NCBI RefSeq assembly: GCF_003051005.1
Contig: NZ_QAOW01000003.1
Coordinates: 434,001 to 498,000, forward strand
DNA length: 64,000 nucleotides
Reading direction: 5' to 3'
DNA from: Rhodococcus sp. OK519
Lineage (GTDB): Bacteria > Actinomycetota > Actinomycetes > Mycobacteriales > Mycobacteriaceae
Position numbers and translations under genes: made by a program
Notes under the pieces: model-generated
Databases searched by the model: none
Told to the model about the DNA's origin: nothing
What the model saw: only the letters and a program-made list of their open reading frames with translations
Part shown: positions 50,141 to 59,306 of the stretch, in pieces
Position numbering within the stretch: position 1 is the first letter of the stretch
How the letters are laid out: each line of letters opens with the position of its first letter

Positions 50141-51547
50141 TCACCTGCATCCGCACAGACGCAGCGCGCCCGCCACCGCGTCGAGTGCGGGACGGCTCAC
50201 CTCTGGCGGACGATCGTTCGACATCAGCGCGAACGTCAGTACCCGGCCGTCCACGTCGACGACGTACCCCGTCAACACGCTCGCGACGGAAAGAGTTCCC
50301 GTCTTGGCGCGCACCCAGCCCGCGCCTGAACGATCGCCCGACGCGTACCGGTCGGACAGCGTGCCGGTGGCACCGGCGACGGGCAGGTCGTCGAGCATGG
50401 GGCGCAGTTGCGGCTTGGTGTCGCCCGCCGCGGCGGTCAGGACGTCGGCGAGCAGTCGCGACGGGATGCGGTCGTCGACCGACAGCCCGCTGCCGTCGTG
50501 CAGGGTCAGCCCGTCCATCTTGAAGCCCGCGTCATACAGCGCTTGGCCGATGGAGGCGGTAGCACCCGCGAACGACTGTTCGGCGTTCTCGGCGACGGCG
50601 ACCTCGCGGGCGATGGCCTCGGCGAGCACGTTGTCGGACCTGCGCATCATGACGCCGAGGCGGTCGCGCAGTGGCGCGGACAGCACGCTGGCGACGGGCG
50701 CGGCACCCGATTCGGCCTTGCCGACGGTGACGCGGGCGGGGTCGATGCCGAGGGCCTGCGCGAGGACGCGGCCGGTGTCGAGCGCGGGGGTGGCACTGCG
50801 CGGCGACTCGTCGGCGAAGGGGTCGATCCGCGCGCCGTCGATCATGAGCGACTCGATGGGCGCGATGTAGCCGGCGGCGACGTCCTCGGGCATCCAGCCC
50901 TGCGCCATCGTCGGGCCGGTGTAGGCGCTGGTGTCGACGACGATGCTGTCCACCTCGGTGCCGGCGCGGCGGATCTGTTCGACGAGGTCGGCGACGCGGG
51001 GCGCCCCCGGGTAGTAGCTGGGTTGCCCGACGGGCTGCGCCGTCAGGGTGGGATCTCCCCCGCCGACCAGCACGAGTTCGCCCGGACGCGAGCCCTGTAC
51101 GACGCGCGTCTCGACGCGGTGCTCCGGGGCCAGGGACAGCATCGCGGCGGCCGCGGTGAGGATCTTGGCGGTGGACGCCGGCGTCATCGGGGCGTCGGGG
51201 TTCTGGCTCCACAGCGTCGTGCCGGTCTGCGCGTCGGCGACGACGCCGGTGAACGCACCGAGCGCCGGATTCGACACCAGCGGGGCGAGGACCGCACCGA
51301 GCGCCTCCCGCGTGGGCATCGGGGCGTCGTCGGGGACGGGCACTACCTGCGGTGTCGCGGTGACCGGCGACGGCTGCGCGGATGTCGCGGCGCCGTCGGA
51401 GGCGGTGGCGGTGTCCCGCTGGACGAGGACGATCGCCAGTCCGGCGACCGCGAGGATCAGCACGACGGCAAGCGAAATCAGGATCCGAACATTTCGGCGT
51501 CGGCGACCGGCCAGCGCGCCGATCCTCTTCTTTCCCTCGCCCGCCAA
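50141..51547 (-). CDS. dacB: D-alanyl-D-alanine carboxypeptidase/endopeptidase (PBP4 type)
   Basis: 468 residues: N-terminal membrane anchor (about 20-42), Ala/Thr/Pro linker, then the penicillin-binding domain with SXXK as STAK (S125, K128), SDN in RRSDNVLAEA and KTG in VRAKTGTL. Trims peptidoglycan stem peptides outside the membrane. Start codon appears to be TTG 51547 behind GGAGGG. Divergent from ppa, as in M. tuberculosis. Confidence 0.92.
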   Translation of the reverse strand: MAGEGKKRIGALAGRRRRNVRILISLAVVLILAVAGLAIVLVQRDTATASDGAATSAQPSPVTATPQVVPVPDDAPMPTREALGAVLAPLVSNPALGAFTGVVADAQTGTTLWSQNPDAPMTPASTAKILTAAAAMLSLAPEHRVETRVVQGSRPGELVLVGGGDPTLTAQPVGQPSYYPGAPRVADLVEQIRRAGTEVDSIVVDTSAYTGPTMAQGWMPEDVAAGYIAPIESLMIDGARIDPFADESPRSATPALDTGRVLAQALGIDPARVTVGKAESGAAPVASVLSAPLRDRLGVMMRRSDNVLAEAIAREVAVAENAEQSFAGATASIGQALYDAGFKMDGLTLHDGSGLSVDDRIPSRLLADVLTAAAGDTKPQLRPMLDDLPVAGATGTLSDRYASGDRSGAGWVRAKTGTLSVASVLTGYVVDVDGRVLTFALMSNDRPPEVSRPALDAVAGALRLCGCR

Positions 51548-51726
51548 CGTCCCTCCGAAATCTCTCGCCGCCGTTTCGACGGACTATCCAGATCGTCTCG
51601 AGCGAGGTCCCACAAGGTTCCGGCACCCGCATCACACAGTATCGCCGACCCGCTACCCTTTTCCCGAACCGTCTACCCAGGCGGCAGAGGCAGACAGCCA
51701 GAAGACCCAGACAGTGAGGACATGAC

Positions 51727-52218
51727 GTGGAGTTCGACGTCACCATCGAAATCCCCAAGGGCCAGCGCAACAAGTACGAGGTCGACCACGAGACCGGCCG
51801 CGTGAAGCTGGATCGCTACCTCTACACCTCCTTCGGGTACCCGGCCGACTACGGCTACATCGAGAACACCCTCGGCGAGGACGGCGATCCGCTGGACGCG
51901 ATGGTGCTGCTGCCCGAGTCGGTCTTCCCCGGTGTCCTCGTCGAGGCACGCCCGGTCGGCATGTTCAAGATGGTCGACGAGGCCGGCGGCGACGACAAGG
52001 TCCTGTGCGTTCCCGCGGGTGACCCGCGTTGGGATCACATCCAGGATCTCGCGGATGTCGCACAGTTCGAGCTGGACGCCATCCAGCACTTCTTCGTGCA
52101 TTACAAGGATCTCGAGCCGAACAAGCACGTCACGGGCGCCGACTGGGTCGGTCGCGCCGAGGCCGAGAAGGTCATCACGGAGGCTGTCGAGCGCCTGAAG
52201 GCCAACGGCGGACACTGA
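51727..52218 (+). CDS. ppa: Inorganic pyrophosphatase Ppa
   Basis: 163-residue soluble family I pyrophosphatase. Hydrolyses PPi to drive biosynthesis. Catalytic acidic residues in [25 protein letters not shown] start. Followed by an 18-bp terminator. Confidence 0.96.
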   Translation: MEFDVTIEIPKGQRNKYEVDHETGRVKLDRYLYTSFGYPADYGYIENTLGEDGDPLDAMVLLPESVFPGVLVEARPVGMFKMVDEAGGDDKVLCVPAGDPRWDHIQDLADVAQFELDAIQHFFVHYKDLEPNKHVTGADWVGRAEAEKVITEAVERLKANGGH

Positions 52219-52228
52219 CGCTTTCCAG

Positions 52229-52268
52229 GTGAAGGGGTGGGACCACGATCGTGGTCCCACCCCTTCAC
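52229..52268 (+). terminator. 18-bp hairpin terminator after ppa
   Basis: Perfect arms 52229-52246 and 52251-52268 around GATC, 10 nt after the ppa stop codon. Confidence 0.9.
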
Positions 52269-52305
52269 TGTCGCTGCTGTTTTCGGGGCCGTCCGACTCC
52301 CCCAC

Positions 52306-52311
52306 TACGAT
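52306..52311 (+). promoter_or_regulatory. -10 element for a leaderless lexA-like transcript
   Basis: TACGAT (TANNNT) 7 nt before the GTG at 52319, no ribosome-binding site between. No SOS-box-like GAAC-N4-GTTC palindrome was seen around it. Confidence 0.5.
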
Positions 52312-52318
52312 TTGCCGG

Positions 52319-52981
52319 GTGACCGGTTACGACGATCTCGACATGTTCGGCGGCCTCGACGCCTCCACCCTGCCGTCCCGCCAGCAGCGGATCCTGGTGA
52401 CGATCCGCGACTGGGCGGACGCCCACGGGTGCCCGCCGAGTACCCGTGAGATCGCGGACACGGTGGGGTTGCGCTCGACGTCGTCGGTGTCGAAGCATCT
52501 GAAGAGCCTGGAGGACAAGGGGTTCCTGCGCCGCGGCGGCGCGATGACCCGACAGCTCGACGTCCGCCCGTTCCTCGCCGGTTCGGCCCCGGGCCGCGCG
52601 TCGGAGAACACGGTGACCGTTCCCGTCGTCGGCGACATCGCGGCCGGCGCACCGATCCTCGCGGAGGAGCACACCGACGAGGTGCTGGCGCTGCCGCGCG
52701 AACTCGTCGGCTCGGGCACCGTCTTCGCGCTGCGGGTGCGCGGCGAGTCGATGGTCGACGCCGCGATCTGCGACGGCGACACCGTCGTGGTGCGCCGCCA
52801 GGACGAGGCTCACTCTGGCGAGATCGTGGCCGCGATGATCGACGGCGAGGCCACTGTGAAGGTGCTGCGCCGACGAAACGGCCACGTGTTCCTCGAGCCC
52901 CGCAACCCCGCCTACGAGGTCATCGACGGCGACGAGGCCGTCATCCTCGGCAAGGTGGTCTCGGTGATGCGGCGGATCTGA
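52319..52981 (+). CDS. LexA-family self-cleaving repressor
   Basis: 220 residues. N-terminal winged helix (PPSTREIADTVGLRSTSSVSKHLKSLEDKGFLRR) and an S24 peptidase domain with the A109-G110 cleavage bond (DIAAGAPI), catalytic S144 (GESMVDA) and K181 (ATVKVLRR). All parts needed for RecA-stimulated autocleavage are present. The usual lexA of Mycobacteriales lies elsewhere next to nrdR, so this is probably a paralogue (inference). Starts at GTG 52319; upstream frame belongs to the ppa terminator region. Confidence 0.88.
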   Translation: MTGYDDLDMFGGLDASTLPSRQQRILVTIRDWADAHGCPPSTREIADTVGLRSTSSVSKHLKSLEDKGFLRRGGAMTRQLDVRPFLAGSAPGRASENTVTVPVVGDIAAGAPILAEEHTDEVLALPRELVGSGTVFALRVRGESMVDAAICDGDTVVVRRQDEAHSGEIVAAMIDGEATVKVLRRRNGHVFLEPRNPAYEVIDGDEAVILGKVVSVMRRI

Positions 52982-53184
52982 GCGCGCCGCGTCCCCCTTC
53001 GAATGCTCGTTCCTCGGTTCGCGAGCCTGTCTACATCACATGGAGACCGTTAAACGGTACGGCGCAAAAAGGCGACTGGCAGATGATCACGAGAAAATGA
53101 CGCACTACACTACGGCCACGTTCAACGACGATCCGCTTTGCGTCTTCAGTTCCGTGCATATTTGGTTTGAAGCCTCCTAACGTC

Positions 53185-53763
53185 TCACCCAGGTACCCGC
53201 CATGCCGTGACAGAGTCGCTTTCCGCAATTGGAGGCAATTTCGTGACCGTGAAGCCACCGCCACGGCCCCCCCTCCAAACACTGTATCGACGACCACGCT
53301 CGGTCTCGATAATGACCGGAAAGTTCCCCCTCCCCTCGCCCGCCCGCCGTATGGATACTATCGCCCTCTCTGGTAGCGGATACTCGTCCGTCAGCGCGTC
53401 AACGTACTCGCGGTAGCTGGACCCAGGGTCACTCAATTCAATGACAGCCTGAGCTGCCTGAGCCTGTCCCTGATCTAGACTTCCAATATCGGTGAGGATC
53501 GCGATCTGGGTCGCCAGCGCCTCGATCTTGTCGTGAGTCTTCTCGGTATCTTTCGCTGTGAGGATGTAGATGACCACAGCAAACGACAAAGCGCACACAG
53601 TCGCCCAGAATCCAGCCAACTCGAAGACCCCGCGAGCGTTGAACCACCAGAAAGCAGCAGTTGGCACCGCCGCGACGACTGCAGACCCCCCGATAACAAA
53701 GCGTCGCTTAGTCACTTGCTCGGAGAACCATTCTTGCGCTTTGCCGCTCCATGGATGCTTCAA
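53185..53763 (-). CDS. Small membrane protein with coiled coil, unknown function
   Basis: 192 residues. Two hydrophobic helices (about 21-42 and 48-70), a short coiled coil (about 72-105, KDTEKTHDKIEALATQIA), then a soluble C-terminal domain with a KTRRGRYSVWRG-like basic strand. No family recognised. It lies in the lower-GC stretch between the lexA-like gene and the OLD/UvrD pair, transcribed away from them. May be part of the same mobile region. Confidence 0.6.
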   Translation of the reverse strand: MKHPWSGKAQEWFSEQVTKRRFVIGGSAVVAAVPTAAFWWFNARGVFELAGFWATVCALSFAVVIYILTAKDTEKTHDKIEALATQIAILTDIGSLDQGQAQAAQAVIELSDPGSSYREYVDALTDEYPLPERAIVSIRRAGEGRGNFPVIIETERGRRYSVWRGGRGGGFTVTKLPPIAESDSVTAWRVPG

Positions 53764-54120
53764 TGACTTCTCCCGAACTCCCCGGACACTAAAATGGCCC
53801 TCTCCGTCAATTGCAGGACCATGCCCCGCTACTCACCTCGTGCAAGGTAGCGCCGAATCGGGCATTCTGCTCATCGGCCTTCTCCGGCCGCATTCGGCCA
53901 CCCCGACTGAGCCCTGGCCGGTTCCGTTTTGCACTGTCCGGCAAAGCGGCGTTCGGGCGTCGACCCGATACGGATATCAAGTCGATTGAAGTGGCTGGCC
54001 GGCACGACGGGTGGACCGAGGTTGCGAGACCGCGGGTCGCCTGCACGCGAATCCATCCACATCTCAAACCATGCCACTCCGCGCGTACGCACTCTGGAAG
54101 GTCACCGAAGGATGACTCAA
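53764..54120. other. Gene-poor 357-bp stretch in the lower-GC island
   Basis: No coding frame here shows a convincing start, codon bias or domain. Short frames on both strands are mutually exclusive and proline/arginine-rich, as expected from chance. It may contain the promoter of the 192-residue gene and remains of older insertions. Confidence 0.4.
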
Positions 54121-54627
54121 CTAGGAAATCGGGTCCCTCCCCCGATCCGCACAGATCTGATTGCAGATCTCCCGCACCTCGTCAGGAACCTCGGAGATCA
54201 ACATCAGATAGGTATCACCTGTGGCCCCGAGTGCGCCGGACCCGAACTCTCGGTAATGGTCATCGCACAGATATGCGCCCCCGCTACGGTCGCCTATCTG
54301 GATTTGGGCGTCATAGCGCGCGGTCACACCACAAAAATCGCACTTGGGTAGGCTCGATAGGAACGCGACTGTACCTAGCCGGGGGTTGACCATAAGATCT
54401 ACTTCGTCAGCGAGTTCGTACGAGTGAGCCAATTCATGAAGGACGTGTTCGGGAGGCGGCGGCACCAGATTTCCACTAGCGTTCCTGGCTGGCCACGCCA
54501 TCGCGTGGAGATTCATGTAGTCGTACACCGCCTCGAATGCGGCGTGAAGTCGCTCGTCACCAGTCAAGTCCGAGGGCAGATTGAGCGAAGCGTTCGGCAT
54601 CCGCAAGAACGGATCTGGGGTCGTCAT
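54121..54627 (-). CDS. Zinc-ribbon protein of unknown function
   Basis: 168 residues from ATG 54627. A likely zinc site is formed by CDFCG and, about 35 residues later, CDDHY. A HVLHELAHSYELAD segment contains HELAH, an HEXXH arrangement as in zinc metallopeptidases, though no third ligand is obvious. Divergent from the OLD nuclease gene (222 nt apart). Function not recognised; a defence-linked accessory is possible only by location. Confidence 0.6.
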   Translation of the reverse strand: MTTPDPFLRMPNASLNLPSDLTGDERLHAAFEAVYDYMNLHAMAWPARNASGNLVPPPPEHVLHELAHSYELADEVDLMVNPRLGTVAFLSSLPKCDFCGVTARYDAQIQIGDRSGGAYLCDDHYREFGSGALGATGDTYLMLISEVPDEVREICNQICADRGRDPIS

Positions 54628-54849
54628 GGCCGAAGTCTGCCTTGAGCGAGCTACTGCCGAGGCAGTTTCGATGCCGCTCACCGCAGCCTTCTCCAGTCAG
54701 ACGTGATCCCACGTATCGCACTTTCTTCTATCAGCAATTATCTTCGCCACTCCCGGCGATTCGCAGCATCGCCTGCCGGAATCCCGTGCTTCAATGCAAG
54801 ATTGCTGGATGGGCGCCGACGCCCAAACAGGGGACAAAGAGGTCAACAC

Positions 54850-56451
54850 ATGATTGAGCGCATCGTCGTCCGGGGCTACCGCCTCTTGCAGGACTTCGAG
54901 ATGGAGCCCTCGGCGGGACTCAATATCGTCGTGGGCGGCAACGAGGCTGGCAAGTCGACCCTCCTGGAGGCGATCAGTCTGGCTCTCACGGGGCGTGTCG
55001 ACGGCCGCTGGGCTGAAGAACAACTCAACCCGTACTGGTTCAACCAACAATTGGTGGCCGACTACTTCACTGCGCTTACCGGCGGGAGTTCCCCCGAGGC
55101 CCCTGAGATCCTCATCGAACTCTTTCTCAGCCAGTCGAACCCGGACATCCACGTCCTCCGCGGCGTCTACAATTCCCGAGCCACGGACGCACCAGGCCTG
55201 CGCGTCCACATCAAGCCGTCGACCGACTACGCCCAGGAATTCACCGACTATCTCAATGCCCCAGACCGACCCGACATCATCCCTGTCGAGTACTACGAGG
55301 TGGAGTGGCAAGATTTCGCCGGTGCAACAATCCGCCGCCGCCCGAAGGGACTGGGGGTCTCCTTCATCGACTCGCGAACTATCCGGTCGACAACAGGTGT
55401 CGATTACCACATGCGCGAGATGCTCGGTGACTTCGTCGAGGCTAAGGAGCGAGCTGCAATCTCAGTAGCGCACCGTAGCGCACGGCACAACATTTCGGAG
55501 ACTGCGCTTTCCGAGGTGAACCAACGCATCGCCACTGCTAGCACCAGACTCCATGAAAAAGATCTCGCCCTGCAGATGGATCAGTCATCAAGCGCATCTT
55601 GGGAAGCGGGCGTTGTCCCACACGTTGGTGAGATCCCGTTTGCCCTTGCGGGCCAGGGTCCGCAAGCCGCGATCAAGGTGGCGCTCGCGATGAACCGCTC
55701 GGCTGGTACCACGGCTTACGTTCTGATCGAGGAGCCGGAGAATCACCTGTCCCACACCAGCCTTACAAGCCTGATCGCTCGCATCGAGGCGCTTGCAGGC
55801 GAACGGCAGGTTTTCATCACCACACACAGTTCCTACGTTCTCAACCGGCTTGGGCTCGACAAGCTCCGACTCCTGCACGCGGGAACACCGACAACGTTCT
55901 CTGCGATCACTGCAGACACCGTTCGCTACTTCAAGCGTCTCTCCGGCTTCGATACCCTCCGGATCGTTTTGGCGGACAAACTCGTCCTCGTGGAGGGCCC
56001 GTGCGACGAGATGCTCTTCGAACGCGCCTTCCGCGACAAGCACGGCAAGGCACCCATCGAAGCTGGGATCGACGTACTGTCCATGGCCGGGGTTGCCTTG
56101 GCTCGAGCCCTGGAGCTCTCCGCAGCAGTCGGCCGTCAGGTCGCTGGGATCCGAGACAACGACGGTCAGCCGCCAAGTCACTGGGAGGAGAAGGTTGCAG
56201 CCCATCTCCTCCCCGGGAAGCGGGAACTATTCATCGGGGAACCTGCCGATGGCAAGACCCTCGAACCTCAGTTGATTCACGCCAATGGCGACGCCGTCTT
56301 GCGAGCACTTCTGCCGATTGCGGATGCCACGAAATCCACCCTCGACTGGATGACCGGCCACAAGACCGACGCTGCCTTGACACTGGCCGAATCGGAAACT
56401 TCGATCACGTTCCCGGACTATCTGATGAAAGCGATCGAGTTCGTCGAATGA
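54850..56451 (+). CDS. OLD-family nuclease, GajA-like (Gabija)
   Basis: 533 residues. ABC-type ATPase part: Walker A GGNEAGKST (29-37), Walker B VLIEEPE (291-297), switch His in TTHSS (326). C-terminal TOPRIM nuclease: E382 in VEGPCDE, D436 and D438 in RDND, then TLEPQL and a late KTDAAL lysine. This is the two-domain plan of GajA, the DNA-nicking subunit of Gabija. ATG 54850 follows AGAGG. It overlaps the helicase gene by ATGA. Length is close to B. cereus GajA (about 578). Confidence 0.82.
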   Translation: MIERIVVRGYRLLQDFEMEPSAGLNIVVGGNEAGKSTLLEAISLALTGRVDGRWAEEQLNPYWFNQQLVADYFTALTGGSSPEAPEILIELFLSQSNPDIHVLRGVYNSRATDAPGLRVHIKPSTDYAQEFTDYLNAPDRPDIIPVEYYEVEWQDFAGATIRRRPKGLGVSFIDSRTIRSTTGVDYHMREMLGDFVEAKERAAISVAHRSARHNISETALSEVNQRIATASTRLHEKDLALQMDQSSSASWEAGVVPHVGEIPFALAGQGPQAAIKVALAMNRSAGTTAYVLIEEPENHLSHTSLTSLIARIEALAGERQVFITTHSSYVLNRLGLDKLRLLHAGTPTTFSAITADTVRYFKRLSGFDTLRIVLADKLVLVEGPCDEMLFERAFRDKHGKAPIEAGIDVLSMAGVALARALELSAAVGRQVAGIRDNDGQPPSHWEEKVAAHLLPGKRELFIGEPADGKTLEPQLIHANGDAVLRALLPIADATKSTLDWMTGHKTDAALTLAESETSITFPDYLMKAIEFVE

Positions 56452-57530
56452 ACCGAGTCACTCTCGCCGTCGCTGGCTCCCGCAAGACGCAGTCAATCGT
56501 CGATGCCTGCGCAGGCGGAGCACCGAACGTACGCCGCCTCGCATTGACATTAACCCAAACCGGACAAGCCGAGCTCCAGGGACGACTCCGGCAAGCCTGT
56601 ACACCAGGAACAGCACCCGAGGTCATGGGTTGGTTTACGTTTCTACTTCAACACTGCATCCGCCCGTATCTACCGCTGCAGTTTCCTGAACAGCGCCTCC
56701 GCGGCTTCAACTTTGACGGCCAGCCCGTAGGCGGAAGATACGCCGAGGGACCGGCGCGATTCTTCGACGCAGAGGGGCGAGCGTATCGGCTCCATCTGTC
56801 GAGGCTGGCCTGCGACGTGTCCGCGGCGAGCAATGGCGCTGTCGTCGACCGCCTTTCCCACATCTACGACGAGATCTACATCGACGAGGTGCAGGACCTG
56901 ACCGGGTGCGACCTCCTCATCGTCGAACAGCTCATGAAAGCCGCCGACGTCGACGTCCACATGGTGGGCGACGTTCGGCAATCGGTGTTCGATACCAACC
57001 CTCGGGACCCGAATCTCAAGAAGTTTCGAGGCGTGAAGATGCTCGACTGGTTCGAACTGCACCGCGCCTCAGGTCTTCTCGACGTCCAGCACAACCAGGA
57101 AACCTGGCGCGCCAACCAAGTGATCGCCGACTTCTCCGACACACTCTTCCCAACCGAGTTCTGTTTCGAACCGACAGTCTCGAAACAGACAGAGCTCACC
57201 GGCCACGATGGGGTGTTCGCTCTCACCGAGGCCGACACGGCCGCTTACTTGACGCGGTTCAAACCGCAGGCGTTACGAGACAGCATCGCCACAGCACGTA
57301 ACGTCGATCTGCCGTTTCGCAATTTTGGGACGGTGAAGGGGCTGACCTTCGATCGAGTAGTCGTGTATCCGCCGAAGTCCGTCACTGACTTCCTCACAAA
57401 GGGGACTGAGCTCAAGCCGAAAACCGCGTGTGGGCTCTACGTGGCCGTAACCCGTGCCAAGCACTCGGTTGCATTCGTAGTCCAAAACCCGACGGCCACG
57501 CAGCTGACACCTTGGAGCGCATCAGGGTAG
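56448..57530 (+). CDS. Compact UvrD-like helicase, GajB-like
   Basis: 360 residues, SF1A helicase. Motif I is AGSRKT (9-14), unusual because R12 stands where the usual motif has Gly; motif II DEVQD (146-150), motif III GDVRQS (174-179), motif V TVKGLTFD (295-302), motif VI VAVTRAKH (332-339). The 1B/2B insertions are reduced, and it is shorter than Bacillus GajB (about 494). Its start overlaps the OLD nuclease stop (ATGA), so the two form an obligate pair resembling Gabija phage defence. Confidence 0.78.
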   Translation: MNRVTLAVAGSRKTQSIVDACAGGAPNVRRLALTLTQTGQAELQGRLRQACTPGTAPEVMGWFTFLLQHCIRPYLPLQFPEQRLRGFNFDGQPVGGRYAEGPARFFDAEGRAYRLHLSRLACDVSAASNGAVVDRLSHIYDEIYIDEVQDLTGCDLLIVEQLMKAADVDVHMVGDVRQSVFDTNPRDPNLKKFRGVKMLDWFELHRASGLLDVQHNQETWRANQVIADFSDTLFPTEFCFEPTVSKQTELTGHDGVFALTEADTAAYLTRFKPQALRDSIATARNVDLPFRNFGTVKGLTFDRVVVYPPKSVTDFLTKGTELKPKTACGLYVAVTRAKHSVAFVVQNPTATQLTPWSASG

Positions 57531-57582
57531 GAACGACGCCAATTTCGATGTTGAGCGACTCTGCCAACGAAATTGACCAGCA

Positions 57583-59274
57583 CTAATCGCCGCCTGCTCG
57601 AGTGACACCCGATCCACTGTCGTCGACACCCGACTTCTTCCGCAGCGGCACCTCGCGCCAGATGAGGATCAGCACCAGCGCGACGACGGCGAGGACGACA
57701 ACCGGCGGATAGATCGCCTCGAAGGCCGCCGCGAAGCCGTCCTTGAACGGTGCCGCGAGGGTGGGATTCAACTGTTCGATGAAGGATGTGTCGTTCATCG
57801 CGGCACTCGCCGCGCTCGGGTCGCCGCTCATCAAGCCGCGCGCGATTTCGGCCTCCACCGGGTTCGAACTGTTCACGCCGGCCGCGACGGCCTGCTGGAA
57901 CTCCGGTGACGCGGCGGCGTCGTGCAGTTGAGTCGTGATCGCCGGGGTCAGTTGCGCGAAGAGGATCGACAGGAACAGCGCGACACCGAGCGTGCCGCCA
58001 ATCTGCCGGAAGAACGTGGCGGCGGCCGTCGAGACGCCCATGTCCCTGGGCGGCAACGCGTTCTGGATCGCCAGGGTCAATGGTTGCAGCAGATTTCCCA
58101 AGCCCAGTCCGAGCACGAAGATGAAGGTCATGAACATCGGCAGGCTGGTCTGCGCGGTCACCGTGTGCAGCAGCAGGGCCGCGACCGCGATCAGCACAGC
58201 ACCGACGATCGTGAAGATGCGATAGCGGCCGGTCTTGGCGATCAATTGACCGGACAGCACCGACCCGATCGCGATGCCGAGCACCGCGGGCAGCATCTGG
58301 AAGCCCGCCACGGTGGGACTCGAGCCCTTCACCACCTGCAGGTACTGCGGGATGACGGTGATGGCACCGAACATCACGGCGCCGACGAGGAAGCTGATGA
58401 GCACGCCGAGCGCGAACGTCTGGCCGCGGAAGAAGTGCAGCGGGAACAGTGCCGCGTCCTTCATGAAGTATTCGACGACGACGAAACCCAGCACGCCGAC
58501 GACGCCGATCGCGTAGCAGGTCAACGACTTCGGGCTGGTCCAGCCCCACTCGCGCCCCTGCTCTGCGACCACCAGGATCGGAACCAGGCCGATCGCGAGG
58601 ACGAGCGCGCCCCACCAGTCGATCCGTATGGCCCGGTGCACCGGCGGCAGGTGCAGCACCCGCCACACCACCGCGAGCGCGAGCATGCCGATGGGGACGT
58701 TGACGAGGAACACCCACCGCCACCCGGCGATGCCCAGGATCGACGGCTGTCCCGCCAGCACGCCGCCGATCACCGGGCCGAGCACGCTCGACGTGCCGAA
58801 CACAGCGAGGAAGTAGCCCTGGTAGCGGGCGCGTTCCCGGGGCGAGACGATGTCGCCCACGATCGCGAGCGCCAGCGAGAACAGGCCACCGGCGCCCAGG
58901 CCCTGGATGGCCCGGAACACCGCGAGCATGTACATCGACTGGGCGAACGTGCACAGCACAGAACCGAGCACGAAAAGCACGATTGCGGCCATGAAGAACG
59001 GTTTGCGGCCGTAGATGTCGGACAGCTTGCCGTACAGCGGGGTGACGAGGGTCGCGGTGATGAGGTACGCGGTGGTCACCCACGCCTGCAGGGCATAGCC
59101 GTCGAGGTCGTCGGCGATCGTGCGCATCGCCGTCGCGACGACGGTCTGATCGAGCGCGGCGAGGAACATGCCGAGCAGCAGGCCGCTGAGGATCGCCAGG
59201 ATCTGGCGGTGGGTGAACGAAACCTGCGGCCCGGACGCGGCGGCGGGATCGATGTCTCGAGATTCCTCGGTCAT
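57583..59274 (-). CDS. MFS multidrug exporter, EmrB/QacA (DHA2) family
   Basis: 563 residues, 14 helices. MFS motif A is YGKLSDIYGRKPFF, the DHA2 motif D1-like LDQTVVATAMRTIADDL in helix 1, and motif C GPVIGGVLAG in helix 5. A large loop before the last helix. Substrate unknown; related actinobacterial proteins export drugs or lipids. 32 nt separates it from the crotonase gene transcribed ahead of it. Confidence 0.88.
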   Translation of the reverse strand: MTEESRDIDPAAASGPQVSFTHRQILAILSGLLLGMFLAALDQTVVATAMRTIADDLDGYALQAWVTTAYLITATLVTPLYGKLSDIYGRKPFFMAAIVLFVLGSVLCTFAQSMYMLAVFRAIQGLGAGGLFSLALAIVGDIVSPRERARYQGYFLAVFGTSSVLGPVIGGVLAGQPSILGIAGWRWVFLVNVPIGMLALAVVWRVLHLPPVHRAIRIDWWGALVLAIGLVPILVVAEQGREWGWTSPKSLTCYAIGVVGVLGFVVVEYFMKDAALFPLHFFRGQTFALGVLISFLVGAVMFGAITVIPQYLQVVKGSSPTVAGFQMLPAVLGIAIGSVLSGQLIAKTGRYRIFTIVGAVLIAVAALLLHTVTAQTSLPMFMTFIFVLGLGLGNLLQPLTLAIQNALPPRDMGVSTAAATFFRQIGGTLGVALFLSILFAQLTPAITTQLHDAAASPEFQQAVAAGVNSSNPVEAEIARGLMSGDPSAASAAMNDTSFIEQLNPTLAAPFKDGFAAAFEAIYPPVVVLAVVALVLILIWREVPLRKKSGVDDSGSGVTRAGGD

Positions 59275-59306
59275 GTCCGACCCCGCCGTCGCTCGTCACA
59301 TCGCGG

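Noticed and set aside
52229-52318. N-terminal extension of the LexA-like protein to 52229
   Set aside because: Those codons lie within the ppa terminator stem and after it; GTG 52319 has a -10 box and fits LexA length.
53807-54389. Short overlapping frames in the island intergenic region
   Set aside because: Both strands are open at once, no start signals, no domain; treated as non-coding.
52982-57582. tRNA or direct-repeat attachment sites flanking the island
   Set aside because: No tRNA fold and no matching direct repeats were seen at either edge; also no integrase, so the element type stays undefined.
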